From assembly GCA_937135955.1 (NCBI GenBank), contig CAKZOB010000029.1:27467-91466 (forward strand): a stretch of 64,000 nucleotides of DNA, given 5' to 3'. The DNA is from an uncultured Anaerolineales bacterium. Lineage in GTDB: Bacteria > Chloroflexota > Anaerolineae > Aggregatilineales > Aggregatilineaceae. Of the stretch, positions 7,339-16,034 are shown one piece after another. Within the stretch, counting starts at the first letter, position 1; each line of letters begins with the position of its first letter. A program made the position numbers and the translations under genes. The notes under the pieces were generated by a model. It did no database searches and had not been told where the DNA came from. It saw nothing but the letters and a program-made list of their open reading frames with translations.

Positions 7339-8559
7339 TCACGAGGTAGGTCTGGTGATGGCGACGATCTGCCCCTGGTGCACGTGCCAGCGCACCGCTC
7401 GCCGCAGGAAGCTTTCGGTGAAGATGTCCGGCTCGGTAGTCGTCAGCAGCGCCTGAGAGACCTGCTCGATACGTGCCAGCAGATAGGCGCGCCGCGCGCT
7501 ATCCAGTTCTGCCACCACTTCGTCGAGCAACAGAATCGGCCATTCGCCCAGTGTGTCGCGCATCCATTGCAGTTCGGCCAGCTTGAGGGCCAGCACAGCC
7601 GTGCGCGCCTGCCCGCGCGAACCGTACAGCCCCAGGTCGCGCCCATTGACCAGCAAGCGCAATTCGTCGCGCTGCGGCCCGCTGAGCGTCATGCCGCGGG
7701 CGATCTCTTCCTGGCGCGTGCGCAGCAGTTGTTCAGCGTACTGGCGGGCGATCTCCTCCGCGCCGATCTCGCGGTTGAGATCAAGCCCTGGCACATCGAA
7801 GGAAAGCTGCCCGGAATTATTGGGCGTGGCCAGAAACCCCGGCTGATAGTGCAGTTCCAGGTCTTCGGCCCCGCCGGTCAGGTCAGCGTGAAGGCGCCGC
7901 GCCTTGTATTCCAGGTCACGCAGCAGGCGCTGCCGCCCAGCCACAATGATCCCCGCTGAGGTGGTAAGTTGTTCCGTCCAGAAATCGAGTTCGTCCGGGT
8001 TGGCTTCGCCCTCGGCAATACGCTTGAGTAAAGCATTGCGCTGCCCCAGTACCTTCTCGAAGAGCGCCAGCGCCTGGCAATACTGATTGTCCGTCTGGCA
8101 CAGGGTGGTGTTCAGGTAACGCCGCCGCTCGGCGGGCGCTCCTTCCACCAGCACCAGGTCTTGCGGCAGAAACATGACCACGTTGATCTGCCCGATCAGG
8201 TCCATGACTCGCCGCGCCACACCATTGACACGCACGTCTTTTTGCAGGCGTGTCCCGTTCAGACTGTCCGGTATCTGTGTCAGCGTGATCTCGACCCGGT
8301 TGTACAGACCGCTGGCTAACATCACCTGGGCGCTGATGCGCGCATAGGGCAGGACATCGCGCTCGGCATCCCAGTTGATCAGTTGCCGGTCAGTGGTGGT
8401 ATAGGGCGAATGCGCGGTTGCCAGATAGTAGATTGCTTCCAGCAGGCTGGTCTTGCCCTGGGCATTGGCCCCGTGAATCAGGATGGGCCCTTCCGGCAAC
8501 GAGACTTCCAGCCGCGCGTAGTTGCGGAAGTTGTGCAGAGAGAGATGCTCGATACGCAT
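7339..8559 (-). CDS. recF: DNA replication/repair protein RecF
   Basis: SMC-like ATPase that helps load RecA at gaps through RecOR. The 406-residue protein has the RecF N-terminus LHNFRNYARLEVSLPEG, Walker A GANAQGKTS at about 30-38, the signature LSGPQRDELRL and Walker B ILLLDEVVAELD. Length is typical (360-400). It is not next to dnaA, dnaN or gyrB, unlike the classic origin-region arrangement. Convergent with rsmG, end to end. Confidence 0.96.
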   Translation of the reverse strand: MRIEHLSLHNFRNYARLEVSLPEGPILIHGANAQGKTSLLEAIYYLATAHSPYTTTDRQLINWDAERDVLPYARISAQVMLASGLYNRVEITLTQIPDSLNGTRLQKDVRVNGVARRVMDLIGQINVVMFLPQDLVLVEGAPAERRRYLNTTLCQTDNQYCQALALFEKVLGQRNALLKRIAEGEANPDELDFWTEQLTTSAGIIVAGRQRLLRDLEYKARRLHADLTGGAEDLELHYQPGFLATPNNSGQLSFDVPGLDLNREIGAEEIARQYAEQLLRTRQEEIARGMTLSGPQRDELRLLVNGRDLGLYGSRGQARTAVLALKLAELQWMRDTLGEWPILLLDEVVAELDSARRAYLLARIEQVSQALLTTTEPDIFTESFLRRAVRWHVHQGQIVAITRPTS

Positions 8560-8629
8560 GAATGGACAGTGGGCCTTCGTGCATCAGGTGCGCCGATTGT
8601 CCTTCAAGTATAGCGCTGCGCAGGTTCGA

Positions 8630-9433
8630 TCACACATCCAGCAACAGCGGCACCCCCAACCGATAGGCCACATAGAGCGCGTAGAAGAAGCGTTTGAGCG
8701 TCCCAACGGTTGCGTCGTCGTCTGGATCAGGCGCGTGCAGGAAGGGGATGTGCTCGTCAATCCACGCCTGCGATGGTGGATGCGCCAGTTGCATCATCAC
8801 GTCCGCGTCCAGGTCTGGCGAGACAGCGCCGAAGAATTGCAAGAGAATCGAACCATGCGCCGGGTAGATCGGCCCGGACAGGAACAGCATCTCGAAGACC
8901 TGATCGCCGGTGATAACTGTCGCTTCCAGGTCACGCTGCTGCGCCCGCGGACTTTCCATGAAGACCCCTGGCTGTGCCCGCAGGGCTGCCGCTGTTTCTC
9001 CTGTGTAGCCCAGGTCGCGCACGGCCTGTTGCAGCAGCAGGAAGAGCAGGGGGTGTTGGTTATCGGGCAACTGATCCAGCAGCCAGCGCTCACCTGCGCT
9101 GGAGACGGGATAGTTGATCGCCCCTGTGCAGCCGAAAGGCTGACCCCACAGGTTCGCCGGGCACTGCGCGCAGACCGGTTCCCAGGGCAACAGTTCCTGA
9201 GCAGCATCCAGCAAGTCCTGCACGACGATCAACTCGGCCTCTTCGCTGCCGTCTGGCAGGCGGCGCACCATCTCGAAGGCCATCTCCGAAGGCGGACGAT
9301 AGTCACCGTGATCGCGGTAAAGCTGAATGATCCGCGCCGCCCGCTCGCGGCCCTTCAGTCGCCCCATCAACCCTTCGACCGTCAGGGCGCGCTTCGGCTC
9401 GCAGTCGAAAGCTACCAGGTAGTCAATGCCCAT
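8630..9433 (-). CDS. Hypothetical protein with a CxxC...C motif
   Basis: 267 residues with no family I recognise. I use the internal ATG (MGIDYLVAFDCEPKRAL) because GTGGAG lies just upstream and the preceding 40 codons of open frame look non-coding (Cys/Pro-rich, low order). The centre contains VCAQCPANLWGQPFGC, three cysteines that could bind metal. The rest looks soluble, mixed alpha/beta, and ends hydrophobic (YRLGVPLLLDV). It lies 85 bases downstream of the PA14/SH3 gene on the same strand and could be co-transcribed. Function unknown. Confidence 0.7.
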   Translation of the reverse strand: MGIDYLVAFDCEPKRALTVEGLMGRLKGRERAARIIQLYRDHGDYRPPSEMAFEMVRRLPDGSEEAELIVVQDLLDAAQELLPWEPVCAQCPANLWGQPFGCTGAINYPVSSAGERWLLDQLPDNQHPLLFLLLQQAVRDLGYTGETAAALRAQPGVFMESPRAQQRDLEATVITGDQVFEMLFLSGPIYPAHGSILLQFFGAVSPDLDADVMMQLAHPPSQAWIDEHIPFLHAPDPDDDATVGTLKRFFYALYVAYRLGVPLLLDV

Positions 9434-9518
9434 ACTCCACAACCCTGCACAAAAACAGCCGCCCCACAGCCTGGCAGGTGCAGGGCGGCAACACATCACA
9501 TTTGGGCGCGCACACCCT

Positions 9519-11324
9519 CTAGCGGATGGGCAGATCGGGCACGCGACCCTCAATCAGCGTCACCAGCGGCGAGTACACCCAGCCCTGTAAGCCATTGTAG
9601 GTGATGAGATACCAGGCTCCGGTTGTATTACGTCCCAGCACTACAAACTCAGCCCCCGACGGCACTTCGCCGATCTCAGCGCCGCGCACGCTGGCCGCGT
9701 CACGCACTTTGAGGTTGGCCGTCGCCTGTCCGCGCACAGTGACCGCCTGCTCCGTCTGCGGAACGAACACCGATCCCGCTGGCGGCGTTGGCACCACCTC
9801 GGTGCTGACCACCAGATCGCTAACCTTGCCATCGAGCAGGGTCACGTAGAGCGCCGAGACCCAGCCGCGGATGCCCTGGTAGCTCACCAGGTACCACGAC
9901 CCATTGCGATTGCGCGCCTCCACCGTAAGTGTCGCACCTTGCGGCACCGAACCGATGATCTGCGAGGCATAGAGCGATGCCCCATCGCGCATCCGCACTG
10001 TGTCGGTCGTTTGCCCCTGCAAGGTGCGGCGCGGCGTGCCTGCGGGCGGCTGTGCGGGCGGCGCAACGGGCAGATCAATGCGCGGAATGTCATCTACGAA
10101 GTCCGGTTGCCCGCCGCCGGTGGTGTCTTTGTTGCGCCCCGGATTGGTCGAGTACAGGTAGACCCAGGCATTGCTCACCCATCCCTGTTGCCCATCGCCC
10201 AGGTCAATGAGCAGCCACGACAGGTCGGGCACACCACCCAATACCTGATAATTGGCCGGGTAGGAAATCTGCGTAATGACCGGATTGCCCAGCCCTGGGC
10301 CAGTGCGCACATTGACTTTGTTGGCAATGGGGGCAGCCAGCACCCGACCTGCTGGCGGGGCTGGCGGGGCCGTTGTGCCGCCAGTGCCTCCGCCCCCGAC
10401 CCCTTCGACCAGGAACCAACGCACCTGCACGCGGGCATTGCCTGTTGCTTCGTAATATTCGACCTTCAGATCGTGGTTGCCAGCGGTGAGCGCGTAGACA
10501 TCGGCGTCATAGGTGCGGTAGCCTTCAGGGTTGCCGTGCCACTCGTTGAGAATCTGCGTCACGTCAATCCACATGCGCACGCCGTCATCTGCGCCCACCT
10601 GGAAACGCCAGCGACCGGTAGTGGGGATGTTGACCGTCGTCGTCCAGCGCACGCTGAAGTTATCGGCGTTGACCTGCGAGGCAGGCGATCCCGCCCCCCA
10701 GTCGAAGTTGATGTCGCCGTCCACGCGGGTCAGCGAGGGCGCGCCCGACAGATCGATGTTGTTGTAGTACGAAGCGTTCCAGCTCGCCGGGCCGTACACG
10801 GTGCCCGCCGCTGGAGCGCCGCCCCCGCCGCCGCTGAAGTACCACTCGACCTTCACGCCTGCGTTGCCGCCAGCTTCGTAGTACTCCACTTTCAGATCGT
10901 GGTTGCCCGCGGTGAGTTGATCGATGCTCACTTCGTAGGTGCGGTAACCCTCGGGGTTGCCGTGCCACTCGTTCACGATGGGCGTCACGTCAATCCACAT
11001 GCGCACACCGTCATCCGCTCCGACGCGGAATGTCCACTTGCCCGCCGTGGGGAAGTTGACCGTCTTCGTCCAGCGCGCGCTGAAATTGTCGGCGGGGACT
11101 GCCGGGTCTGGCGAGCCGCCCGCCCAGTTGAAATCAATCCGGTCGTCAATGCGGGTCACCACCGGGTTGCCCGACAGGGTGGCATTATTGAAATAGGCCG
11201 CGTTCCACTGGGTGCCGGGGTTGGCCTCGGCCACGCCTACCTGGCCAGACCCCAGTGGCCCAGGCCCCAGGATCGCCGCGAGACAGAGCGTCGCGATCAG
11301 ACTGCCAATGATCAGGTTACGCAT
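9519..11324 (-). CDS. Secreted protein with two PA14 domains and three SH3b domains
   Basis: 601-residue exported protein. A signal peptide (LIIGSLIATLCLAAILG) is followed by two PA14-type domains at about 35-165 and 185-310, each with ADDGVRMWIDVTP or a close variant and DLKVEYYEA. Three bacterial SH3 (SH3b) domains follow near 330-400, 435-505 and 530-600, each with a VR(D/T)GP or MRDGAS-like start and a (G/Q)GWV end. The PA14 coding units are repeated at DNA level (around 10440-10700 and 10860-11110). PA14 usually binds glycans and SH3b binds peptidoglycan, so I infer a wall-anchored glycan-binding protein without a catalytic domain. Start is the third codon of the open frame, where AGGAAG is well spaced. 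Confidence 0.88.
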   Translation of the reverse strand: MRNLIIGSLIATLCLAAILGPGPLGSGQVGVAEANPGTQWNAAYFNNATLSGNPVVTRIDDRIDFNWAGGSPDPAVPADNFSARWTKTVNFPTAGKWTFRVGADDGVRMWIDVTPIVNEWHGNPEGYRTYEVSIDQLTAGNHDLKVEYYEAGGNAGVKVEWYFSGGGGGAPAAGTVYGPASWNASYYNNIDLSGAPSLTRVDGDINFDWGAGSPASQVNADNFSVRWTTTVNIPTTGRWRFQVGADDGVRMWIDVTQILNEWHGNPEGYRTYDADVYALTAGNHDLKVEYYEATGNARVQVRWFLVEGVGGGGTGGTTAPPAPPAGRVLAAPIANKVNVRTGPGLGNPVITQISYPANYQVLGGVPDLSWLLIDLGDGQQGWVSNAWVYLYSTNPGRNKDTTGGGQPDFVDDIPRIDLPVAPPAQPPAGTPRRTLQGQTTDTVRMRDGASLYASQIIGSVPQGATLTVEARNRNGSWYLVSYQGIRGWVSALYVTLLDGKVSDLVVSTEVVPTPPAGSVFVPQTEQAVTVRGQATANLKVRDAASVRGAEIGEVPSGAEFVVLGRNTTGAWYLITYNGLQGWVYSPLVTLIEGRVPDLPIR

Positions 11325-11410
11325 GGTCATCTTCCTGTTACCACTCGCCAGCCGGATATAACGCGGGGATTATAAAGTGAGCGCCGTTGATCTGGCAAAC
11401 TACGCCTGAC

Positions 11411-12526
11411 CTACGCCCCGACGCCAGCCGCCCGCTCCAGCACGCGCAGCGTTTGCTGTGCTGCGCGTTCCCAGGTAAACGTTGCTGCCTGCTGAAAACC
11501 ACGCTCGACCAGGCTGGTTCGCAACGCTTCATCGCTCACCACCCGGTCAATAGCAGCCGCGATCGCCTGCACATCGCGCGGATCAACCAGCAACGCCGCG
11601 TCGCCCGCCACTTCTGGCAGGGACGACGTATTGCTGGTGATCACGGGCGTACCGCAGCGCATCGCCTCCAGCACCGGAAAGCCGAAGCCCTCGTGCAACG
11701 ACGGGAAGACCAGCGCCAGCGCCCCGCTGTATAGCGCGGGCACATCGGCGTCGGCCACATAACCGGTCTGCACCACATCCGGTGCGCCCGCTGTCCACAC
11801 CGGGTCGTAAAGCCAGCCCCGCGGGCCAGCCAGCACCAACCCCACATCGCGCACGCCGCTCTGCTGTCGCCACTGCGCATACGCGCGCACGATGCGGGCG
11901 ATGTTCTTGCGCGGCTGCAGCGTGCCCACGAAGAGCAGATAGCGCTCCGGCAGACCGTAGCGCTGGCGCACCGCCGCCAACCGCGCCGGATCGCGCACCG
12001 GAGCTAGAGTCGGGTCTACCCCAGGATAGACCAGCGAAATGCGATGCTGCGGCACGTGATAGTGCGCGGCGATATCGCGCGCTGTCGCCAGCGAATCGGC
12101 GATGATGCGCGTGGCCCGGCGGACGCTGTGCTTCGTAGACCAGTCCAGGTAGCGGCGGCTCAGCGGGGGATGCGCTTCCGGAAAGTAGACATAGCCCAGG
12201 TCGTGCACCGTGACCACTGCCGAACCGGGGAACCACAAGGGCAGGGTGTGCGCAGGCACAAAGGTCACAGCGGGGCGGGTACGCCACAGCGCCGCCGCAA
12301 AACGCAGGTGTGTCCAGGCTCTGGGCCAGGGGATGGCGCGCTGCTCCACATGCGAACAAGCCGGGAACAGACCTGGCGGGGGCACATCGCGGAAATAGAG
12401 CACGAAGCGATGCGAAGTCTCCTGCGCGATCAGAGCGCGGATCAACTGAAGCGCGTAGTTCTCTGTGCCCGTGCGCCGTGCCGCCGTCGTCCGGCTGGCG
12501 TCAATGGCAATGGTCAGCGCCACCAT
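11411..12526 (-). CDS. GT4-family glycosyltransferase
   Basis: 371-residue GT-B fold enzyme transferring a sugar from a nucleotide donor, probably in surface polysaccharide synthesis. The N-terminal acceptor half has AIDASRTTAARRTGTENYA. The C-terminal donor half has LFVGTLQPRKNIARIV and the retaining E-x7-E motif in HEGFGFPVLEAMRCGTPVI. It begins six bases after the stop of the upstream membrane-protein gene, so the two form an operon. The sequence resembles the GT at 14401-15522 in layout. Confidence 0.92.
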   Translation of the reverse strand: MVALTIAIDASRTTAARRTGTENYALQLIRALIAQETSHRFVLYFRDVPPPGLFPACSHVEQRAIPWPRAWTHLRFAAALWRTRPAVTFVPAHTLPLWFPGSAVVTVHDLGYVYFPEAHPPLSRRYLDWSTKHSVRRATRIIADSLATARDIAAHYHVPQHRISLVYPGVDPTLAPVRDPARLAAVRQRYGLPERYLLFVGTLQPRKNIARIVRAYAQWRQQSGVRDVGLVLAGPRGWLYDPVWTAGAPDVVQTGYVADADVPALYSGALALVFPSLHEGFGFPVLEAMRCGTPVITSNTSSLPEVAGDAALLVDPRDVQAIAAAIDRVVSDEALRTSLVERGFQQAATFTWERAAQQTLRVLERAAGVGA

Positions 12527-12532
12527 ACCAAT

Positions 12533-13444
12533 TCACCTCGACTGGCGGCGGAACGCTGCCGGTAGCAGCCCTACTCCCAGCACAGCCAGCACCAGCGGCC
12601 AGTAATCGGCCAGTTGATCCAGCAGCGCCTGATCTGCTGCCCCGCTCGTCACCCAGTAGGCAGCGCCACCGGCCACCGCCGCCAGCACCGCCAGCCATAC
12701 CAGGCGGATGTCGTGCATCCGCTCGATCAGATAGGTGATGAACAGCGCAATCGCCAGCGCCCATAGCAGCGATGGCCACCACTCGCGAGCATCGGGGTGC
12801 TCCTCAAAGCCATAGATGATGGCGGCGAACACCCCTGCCGTCGCCCACAGATACAGGCCCACAAACAACAGCCCTCGCTCGCGCCGCCCGAAAACCAGGG
12901 AGTGAAAGACCAGCGTAAAGGCCACGCCGAGCACTACCATGGTCAGCAGTTCCGGTGTGGAAAAATCGGGCACCCTGGCCAGATCGTGCTCGCGGATGAG
13001 CAGGTAAGCGCCCAGTGCTATCAGTCCCACCCCCAGCGGCAACACCCCTATCTGATGGCGCAGGCGACGCCGAAAACTCACCGCGCGGGGCTGACGCAGG
13101 CGCTCTTCACGCTCGGCGACATCCTGGGCAGCGTCGCGCTCCTGCACCGCCGGCTCGGCCACTACCGGCATCACCGGGAAATCTTCAAGCGGCTCGGTCG
13201 GCAAGACCGGCTCATCGGGCAAGGCGGCCATTGCCTCGCTCAGCGCCTCTATGTCGCCTTCCGCCTCATCCTGTGGTGGCCCGGCATATGCTTCCAGCAC
13301 TTGCAGTTCGCGCTCGAAGTCCTCTGCTGTGCGCAGAGGCACTTCTTCGTCGTCCAGGCCAGCGTCCACCGATGCGACGTCAGGCGTCTCATCCGCCGCT
13401 ATGCTCTGCTCTTCGTCGTCGTAGAATTCGCGTTCGTCCGCCAC
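12533..13444 (-). CDS. Membrane protein with an acidic N-terminal tail
   Basis: 303 residues. The first ~125 are highly acidic and Pro-rich and probably disordered. A basic stretch (FRRRLRHQ) leads into about seven hydrophobic segments from LPLGVGLIALGAYLL to PLVLAVLGVGLLPAAF. No known family is evident. The start is a GTG (13442-13444) with GGGAGG upstream; the frame is open to 13546, but a promoter at 13467-13494 lies inside that extension and rules it out. First gene of a two-gene operon with the GT4 enzyme, so a role in glycan export or assembly is possible but unproven. Confidence 0.75.
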   Translation of the reverse strand: MADEREFYDDEEQSIAADETPDVASVDAGLDDEEVPLRTAEDFERELQVLEAYAGPPQDEAEGDIEALSEAMAALPDEPVLPTEPLEDFPVMPVVAEPAVQERDAAQDVAEREERLRQPRAVSFRRRLRHQIGVLPLGVGLIALGAYLLIREHDLARVPDFSTPELLTMVVLGVAFTLVFHSLVFGRRERGLLFVGLYLWATAGVFAAIIYGFEEHPDAREWWPSLLWALAIALFITYLIERMHDIRLVWLAVLAAVAGGAAYWVTSGAADQALLDQLADYWPLVLAVLGVGLLPAAFRRQSR

Positions 13445-13466
13445 GACCCGATACCTCCCGTCCGCT

Positions 13467-13494
13467 ATTGTAGCACCCGCCCCGCCGGAGGCAA
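13467..13494 (-). promoter_or_regulatory. Leftward promoter of the membrane protein/GT4 operon
   Basis: On the minus strand TTGCCT (13489-13494), 16-base spacer, TACAAT (13467-13472). Transcription would start near 13460, just upstream of the GGGAGG site and GTG start. Confidence 0.65.
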
Positions 13495-13548
13495 CCTGAC
13501 CGCGAGCGATATTCGCAAGAGCGCGTCGCGCTCGCCGTCCCTGCAATG

Positions 13549-13578
13549 TTACCCAGGAACCGCCCGCTGCGGTAAAAT
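13549..13578 (+). promoter_or_regulatory. Rightward promoter of the WecG/GT4 operon
   Basis: TTACCC (13549-13554), 18-base spacer, TAAAAT (13573-13578). Back to back with the leftward promoter at 13467-13494, so both arms of the glycan locus start within about 110 bases. Confidence 0.6.
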
Positions 13579-13627
13579 GCGCACAGGCTTGTTAGCGGCT
13601 CTGTCAATACAGGTGTACGGCGATCTC

Positions 13628-14404
13628 ATGATCAACGCGGCGCAATCCCGGCTACAGGTAGTGGGTGTACCGGTTGATCCGGCCACATTCGAGAGTATGC
13701 TGGCGCAGATCGAAACATGGGTTGCGCGTCGCGACCGCGTCTATCAAATCTGCACTGTCAGCCCGGAATTCGTCATGATTGCGCAGGACAACCCGGCCTT
13801 CATGCGCACTCTGCACGAAGCCGATCTGTGTGTGGCGGATGGAGTCGGGCTGCTGCTCGCAGCGCGCTTGCTGGGCCGTCGGCTGCCGGAGCGCGTCACC
13901 GGCTCGGACGGCGTGCCGCTGATCGCCCGCCGGGCCGCTGAGCGCGGCTGGCGACTGTTCTTGCTTGGCGCAGCGCCGGGTGTCGCCGAGCGCGCCGCCG
14001 CCCGTCTGATGGCCGACAACCCCGGCCTGCTCATCGCCGGGACCTACGCCGGCAGCCCTGATCCCGCCGAAGAAGATGCCATCCTCGCCAGAGTTAACGG
14101 CAGTGGCGCAGATATTCTCTTTGTCGCCTATGGAGCGCCACAACAAGACCTGTGGATCGCCCGCAATCGCGAGCGGCTGACCGTCGCTGTGGCCATGGGC
14201 GTCGGCGGCACGTTCGATTTCATCGCTGGCGTCGTGCCACGCGCGCCCCGTTGGATGCAACGGCTGGGGCTGGAATGGCTCTACCGGCTCTATCGCCAAC
14301 CCTGGCGCTGGCGGCGGATGCTGCGCCTGCCGCGTTTCGTCTGGGCTGTGCTCACCCGACGCGACCGCGCCCTGTCGCGCACTGAAAGGGGCAGCGCACC
14401 ATGA
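13628..14404 (+). CDS. WecG/TagA/CpsF-family glycosyltransferase
   Basis: 258-residue GT26 enzyme; relatives add ManNAcA or ManNAc to lipid-linked carrier sugars for enterobacterial common antigen or wall teichoic acid. Family motifs visible are SPEFVMIAQ, ADLCVADGVGLLLAARLLG, ERVTGSD and VAYGAPQQDLW, ending in LEWLYRLYRQPWRWRRML. The long open frame upstream (from 12797) is antisense to the membrane-protein gene and is not coding. I start at ATG 13628, downstream of the promoter. The stop overlaps the next gene (ATGA), indicating coupling with the GT4 enzyme. Confidence 0.93.
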   Translation: MINAAQSRLQVVGVPVDPATFESMLAQIETWVARRDRVYQICTVSPEFVMIAQDNPAFMRTLHEADLCVADGVGLLLAARLLGRRLPERVTGSDGVPLIARRAAERGWRLFLLGAAPGVAERAAARLMADNPGLLIAGTYAGSPDPAEEDAILARVNGSGADILFVAYGAPQQDLWIARNRERLTVAVAMGVGGTFDFIAGVVPRAPRWMQRLGLEWLYRLYRQPWRWRRMLRLPRFVWAVLTRRDRALSRTERGSAP

Positions 14405-15522
14405 CCATCTATCTGGATGTGTCCGCAGCGGTGAACAGCCGGGCTGGGCTGGGGCGTTACGCGCACTCGCTGGCCAATGCCCTGATCGCCGAACTGGAAA
14501 CGCCGCCCGCCCTGTTCTACAACCGCACTGCGCAGGCGCGCGCCTTCCCCGAATGGGCTACTGTGCCGCAGCGCTCGATCCGGCTGGGCTACAAACCCTG
14601 GCGCATGGCTGTCTGGTTGGGACAACTGGCCCGCCTGTCATTCGGGCGGCTGGTGCCGGGGGCCACCCTGTTCCACGCCACAGAGCACCTGCTGTTGCCG
14701 CTGCGCGGCGTGCCAACAGTGCTCACCGTGCACGACCTGATCTTCAAGCTGTTTCCACAGCATCACAAGAAACTGAATTACTGGTATCTCAACCTGGCCA
14801 TGCCGCTTTTTGTGCGCCGCGCCGATGCGATCATCGCCATCTCTCAGGCTACCAAGAACGATCTGATGCGGCATTATCACACGCCGGATCACAAGATCAC
14901 CGTCGTGCACGAAGCCGCTGCGCCGCATTTCCGCGTGGTGTCGGACGAGGAAGTGGCGCGGGTGCGCGCCAAATACAACCTGCCCAAACGCTTTCTGCTG
15001 GCCGTGGGCACGATCGAGCCGCGCAAAAACCTGACCCGTCTGGCCGAGGCATTGGCTTTGCTCCGCCGCGACGACCGCTCGCTGGAACTGGTAGTCGTGG
15101 GTGCAAAAGGCTGGCTCTACGACGAGTTCTTCGCCCGCGTACAGGAACTGAGTTTGCAACAGGTGGTGCACCTGCCTGGCTATGTGCCCGACGACGACCT
15201 GCCCGCCGTCTTCCGGGCGGCGACAGTTTACGTGATGGCTTCGGTCTACGAGGGAGCAGGTCTGCCTGTGCTGGAAGCGATGGCCTGCGGCGCGCCCGTG
15301 GTCAGCAGCCGCGAGTCGAGTATGCCAGAGCTGGGGGCGGATGTGGCCCGCTACTTCAACCCCTATGATGTGCAGCACATGGCCGATGTGATTGGCCATG
15401 TGCTCGCTGACGACAAACTCCGCGCCGATATGGCCGCCGCTGGCCCGGAACGCGCCGCCCGTTTTTCCTGGCAGCGCGCCGCTCGCCAGACCCTGGCCGT
15501 CTATCAGCTCCTGATGTCGTGA
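14401..15522 (+). CDS. GT4-family glycosyltransferase
   Basis: 373 residues, GT-B fold. Shows AAVNSRAGLGRYAHSLANAL at the N-terminus, VGTIEPRKNL in the linker and the donor-site motif YEGAGLPVLEAMACGAPVV with both Glu of E-x7-E. Starts inside the stop of the WecG-like gene (4-base overlap), so the two glycosyltransferases are made together and probably act one after the other on a lipid-linked glycan. Acceptor and donor cannot be read from sequence. Confidence 0.93.
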   Translation: MTIYLDVSAAVNSRAGLGRYAHSLANALIAELETPPALFYNRTAQARAFPEWATVPQRSIRLGYKPWRMAVWLGQLARLSFGRLVPGATLFHATEHLLLPLRGVPTVLTVHDLIFKLFPQHHKKLNYWYLNLAMPLFVRRADAIIAISQATKNDLMRHYHTPDHKITVVHEAAAPHFRVVSDEEVARVRAKYNLPKRFLLAVGTIEPRKNLTRLAEALALLRRDDRSLELVVVGAKGWLYDEFFARVQELSLQQVVHLPGYVPDDDLPAVFRAATVYVMASVYEGAGLPVLEAMACGAPVVSSRESSMPELGADVARYFNPYDVQHMADVIGHVLADDKLRADMAAAGPERAARFSWQRAARQTLAVYQLLMS

Positions 15523-15537
15523 GAAAGGCTCCCTGCT

Positions 15538-15960
15538 ATGCTCGTCCGCGATGTCATGACCCCCAATCCGGTCACCGTCCGCCTTTCGGACTCGCTGCTC
15601 ACCGCCAAAACGCGCATGGAAGAGACCCACTGCCGCCGCCTGCCTGTCGTGGATGAGCAGGGGCGGCTGTGCGGCATCATCACCGACCGCGACCTGCGCC
15701 TGGCGACTCATTCACCGCTGGTGTTGCGCGAACGCTGGGAGGACGAATTGCTGTTGACGCGCACCGAAGTAGACGGCTGCATGACTCCCGACCCGATCAC
15801 CATCTCCGCCGACGCGCCGCTGGAACAGGCGATAGACCTGCTGCTGGCGCATACCATCAGCGGGCTGCCCGTGCTGGAAGGTGACCGGCTGGTAGGCATC
15901 CTGACGGTCACCGATCTGCTGCGCGCCCTGCGCGGTTTGTTGCAGGCCACTTCGGGCTAG
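15538..15960 (+). CDS. CBS-domain pair protein
   Basis: 140 residues made of two CBS motifs and nothing else. MLVRDVMTPNPVTV...MEETHCRRLPVVDE...GIITDRDLR is the first; CMTPDPITISADAPLEQA...ISGLPVLEGDRLVGILTVTDLL is the second. Such stand-alone Bateman modules bind adenosyl ligands and report energy state or act on partners. It follows the GT4 gene by 15 bases and may be read from the same transcript. Confidence 0.92.
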   Translation: MLVRDVMTPNPVTVRLSDSLLTAKTRMEETHCRRLPVVDEQGRLCGIITDRDLRLATHSPLVLRERWEDELLLTRTEVDGCMTPDPITISADAPLEQAIDLLLAHTISGLPVLEGDRLVGILTVTDLLRALRGLLQATSG

Positions 15961-16034
15961 TCCCCTTCGACACGGTACAATTAAAATCTGACTGGCGACT
16001 GCGAAATTCCTGAGCGTGCGTGAGGGATTATCCG

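Noticed and set aside
9939..11375. 478-codon open frame on the plus strand
   Set aside because: Antisense to the PA14/SH3 gene and repetitive only because that gene is repetitive.
12797..13627. 5' extension of the WecG-like frame by 277 codons
   Set aside because: It is antisense to the membrane-protein gene, crosses two promoters, and the GT26 homology begins at the ATG at 13628.
14638..15711. 357-codon minus-strand frame opposite the GT4 and CBS genes
   Set aside because: No motifs, and both plus-strand genes carry clear family signatures.
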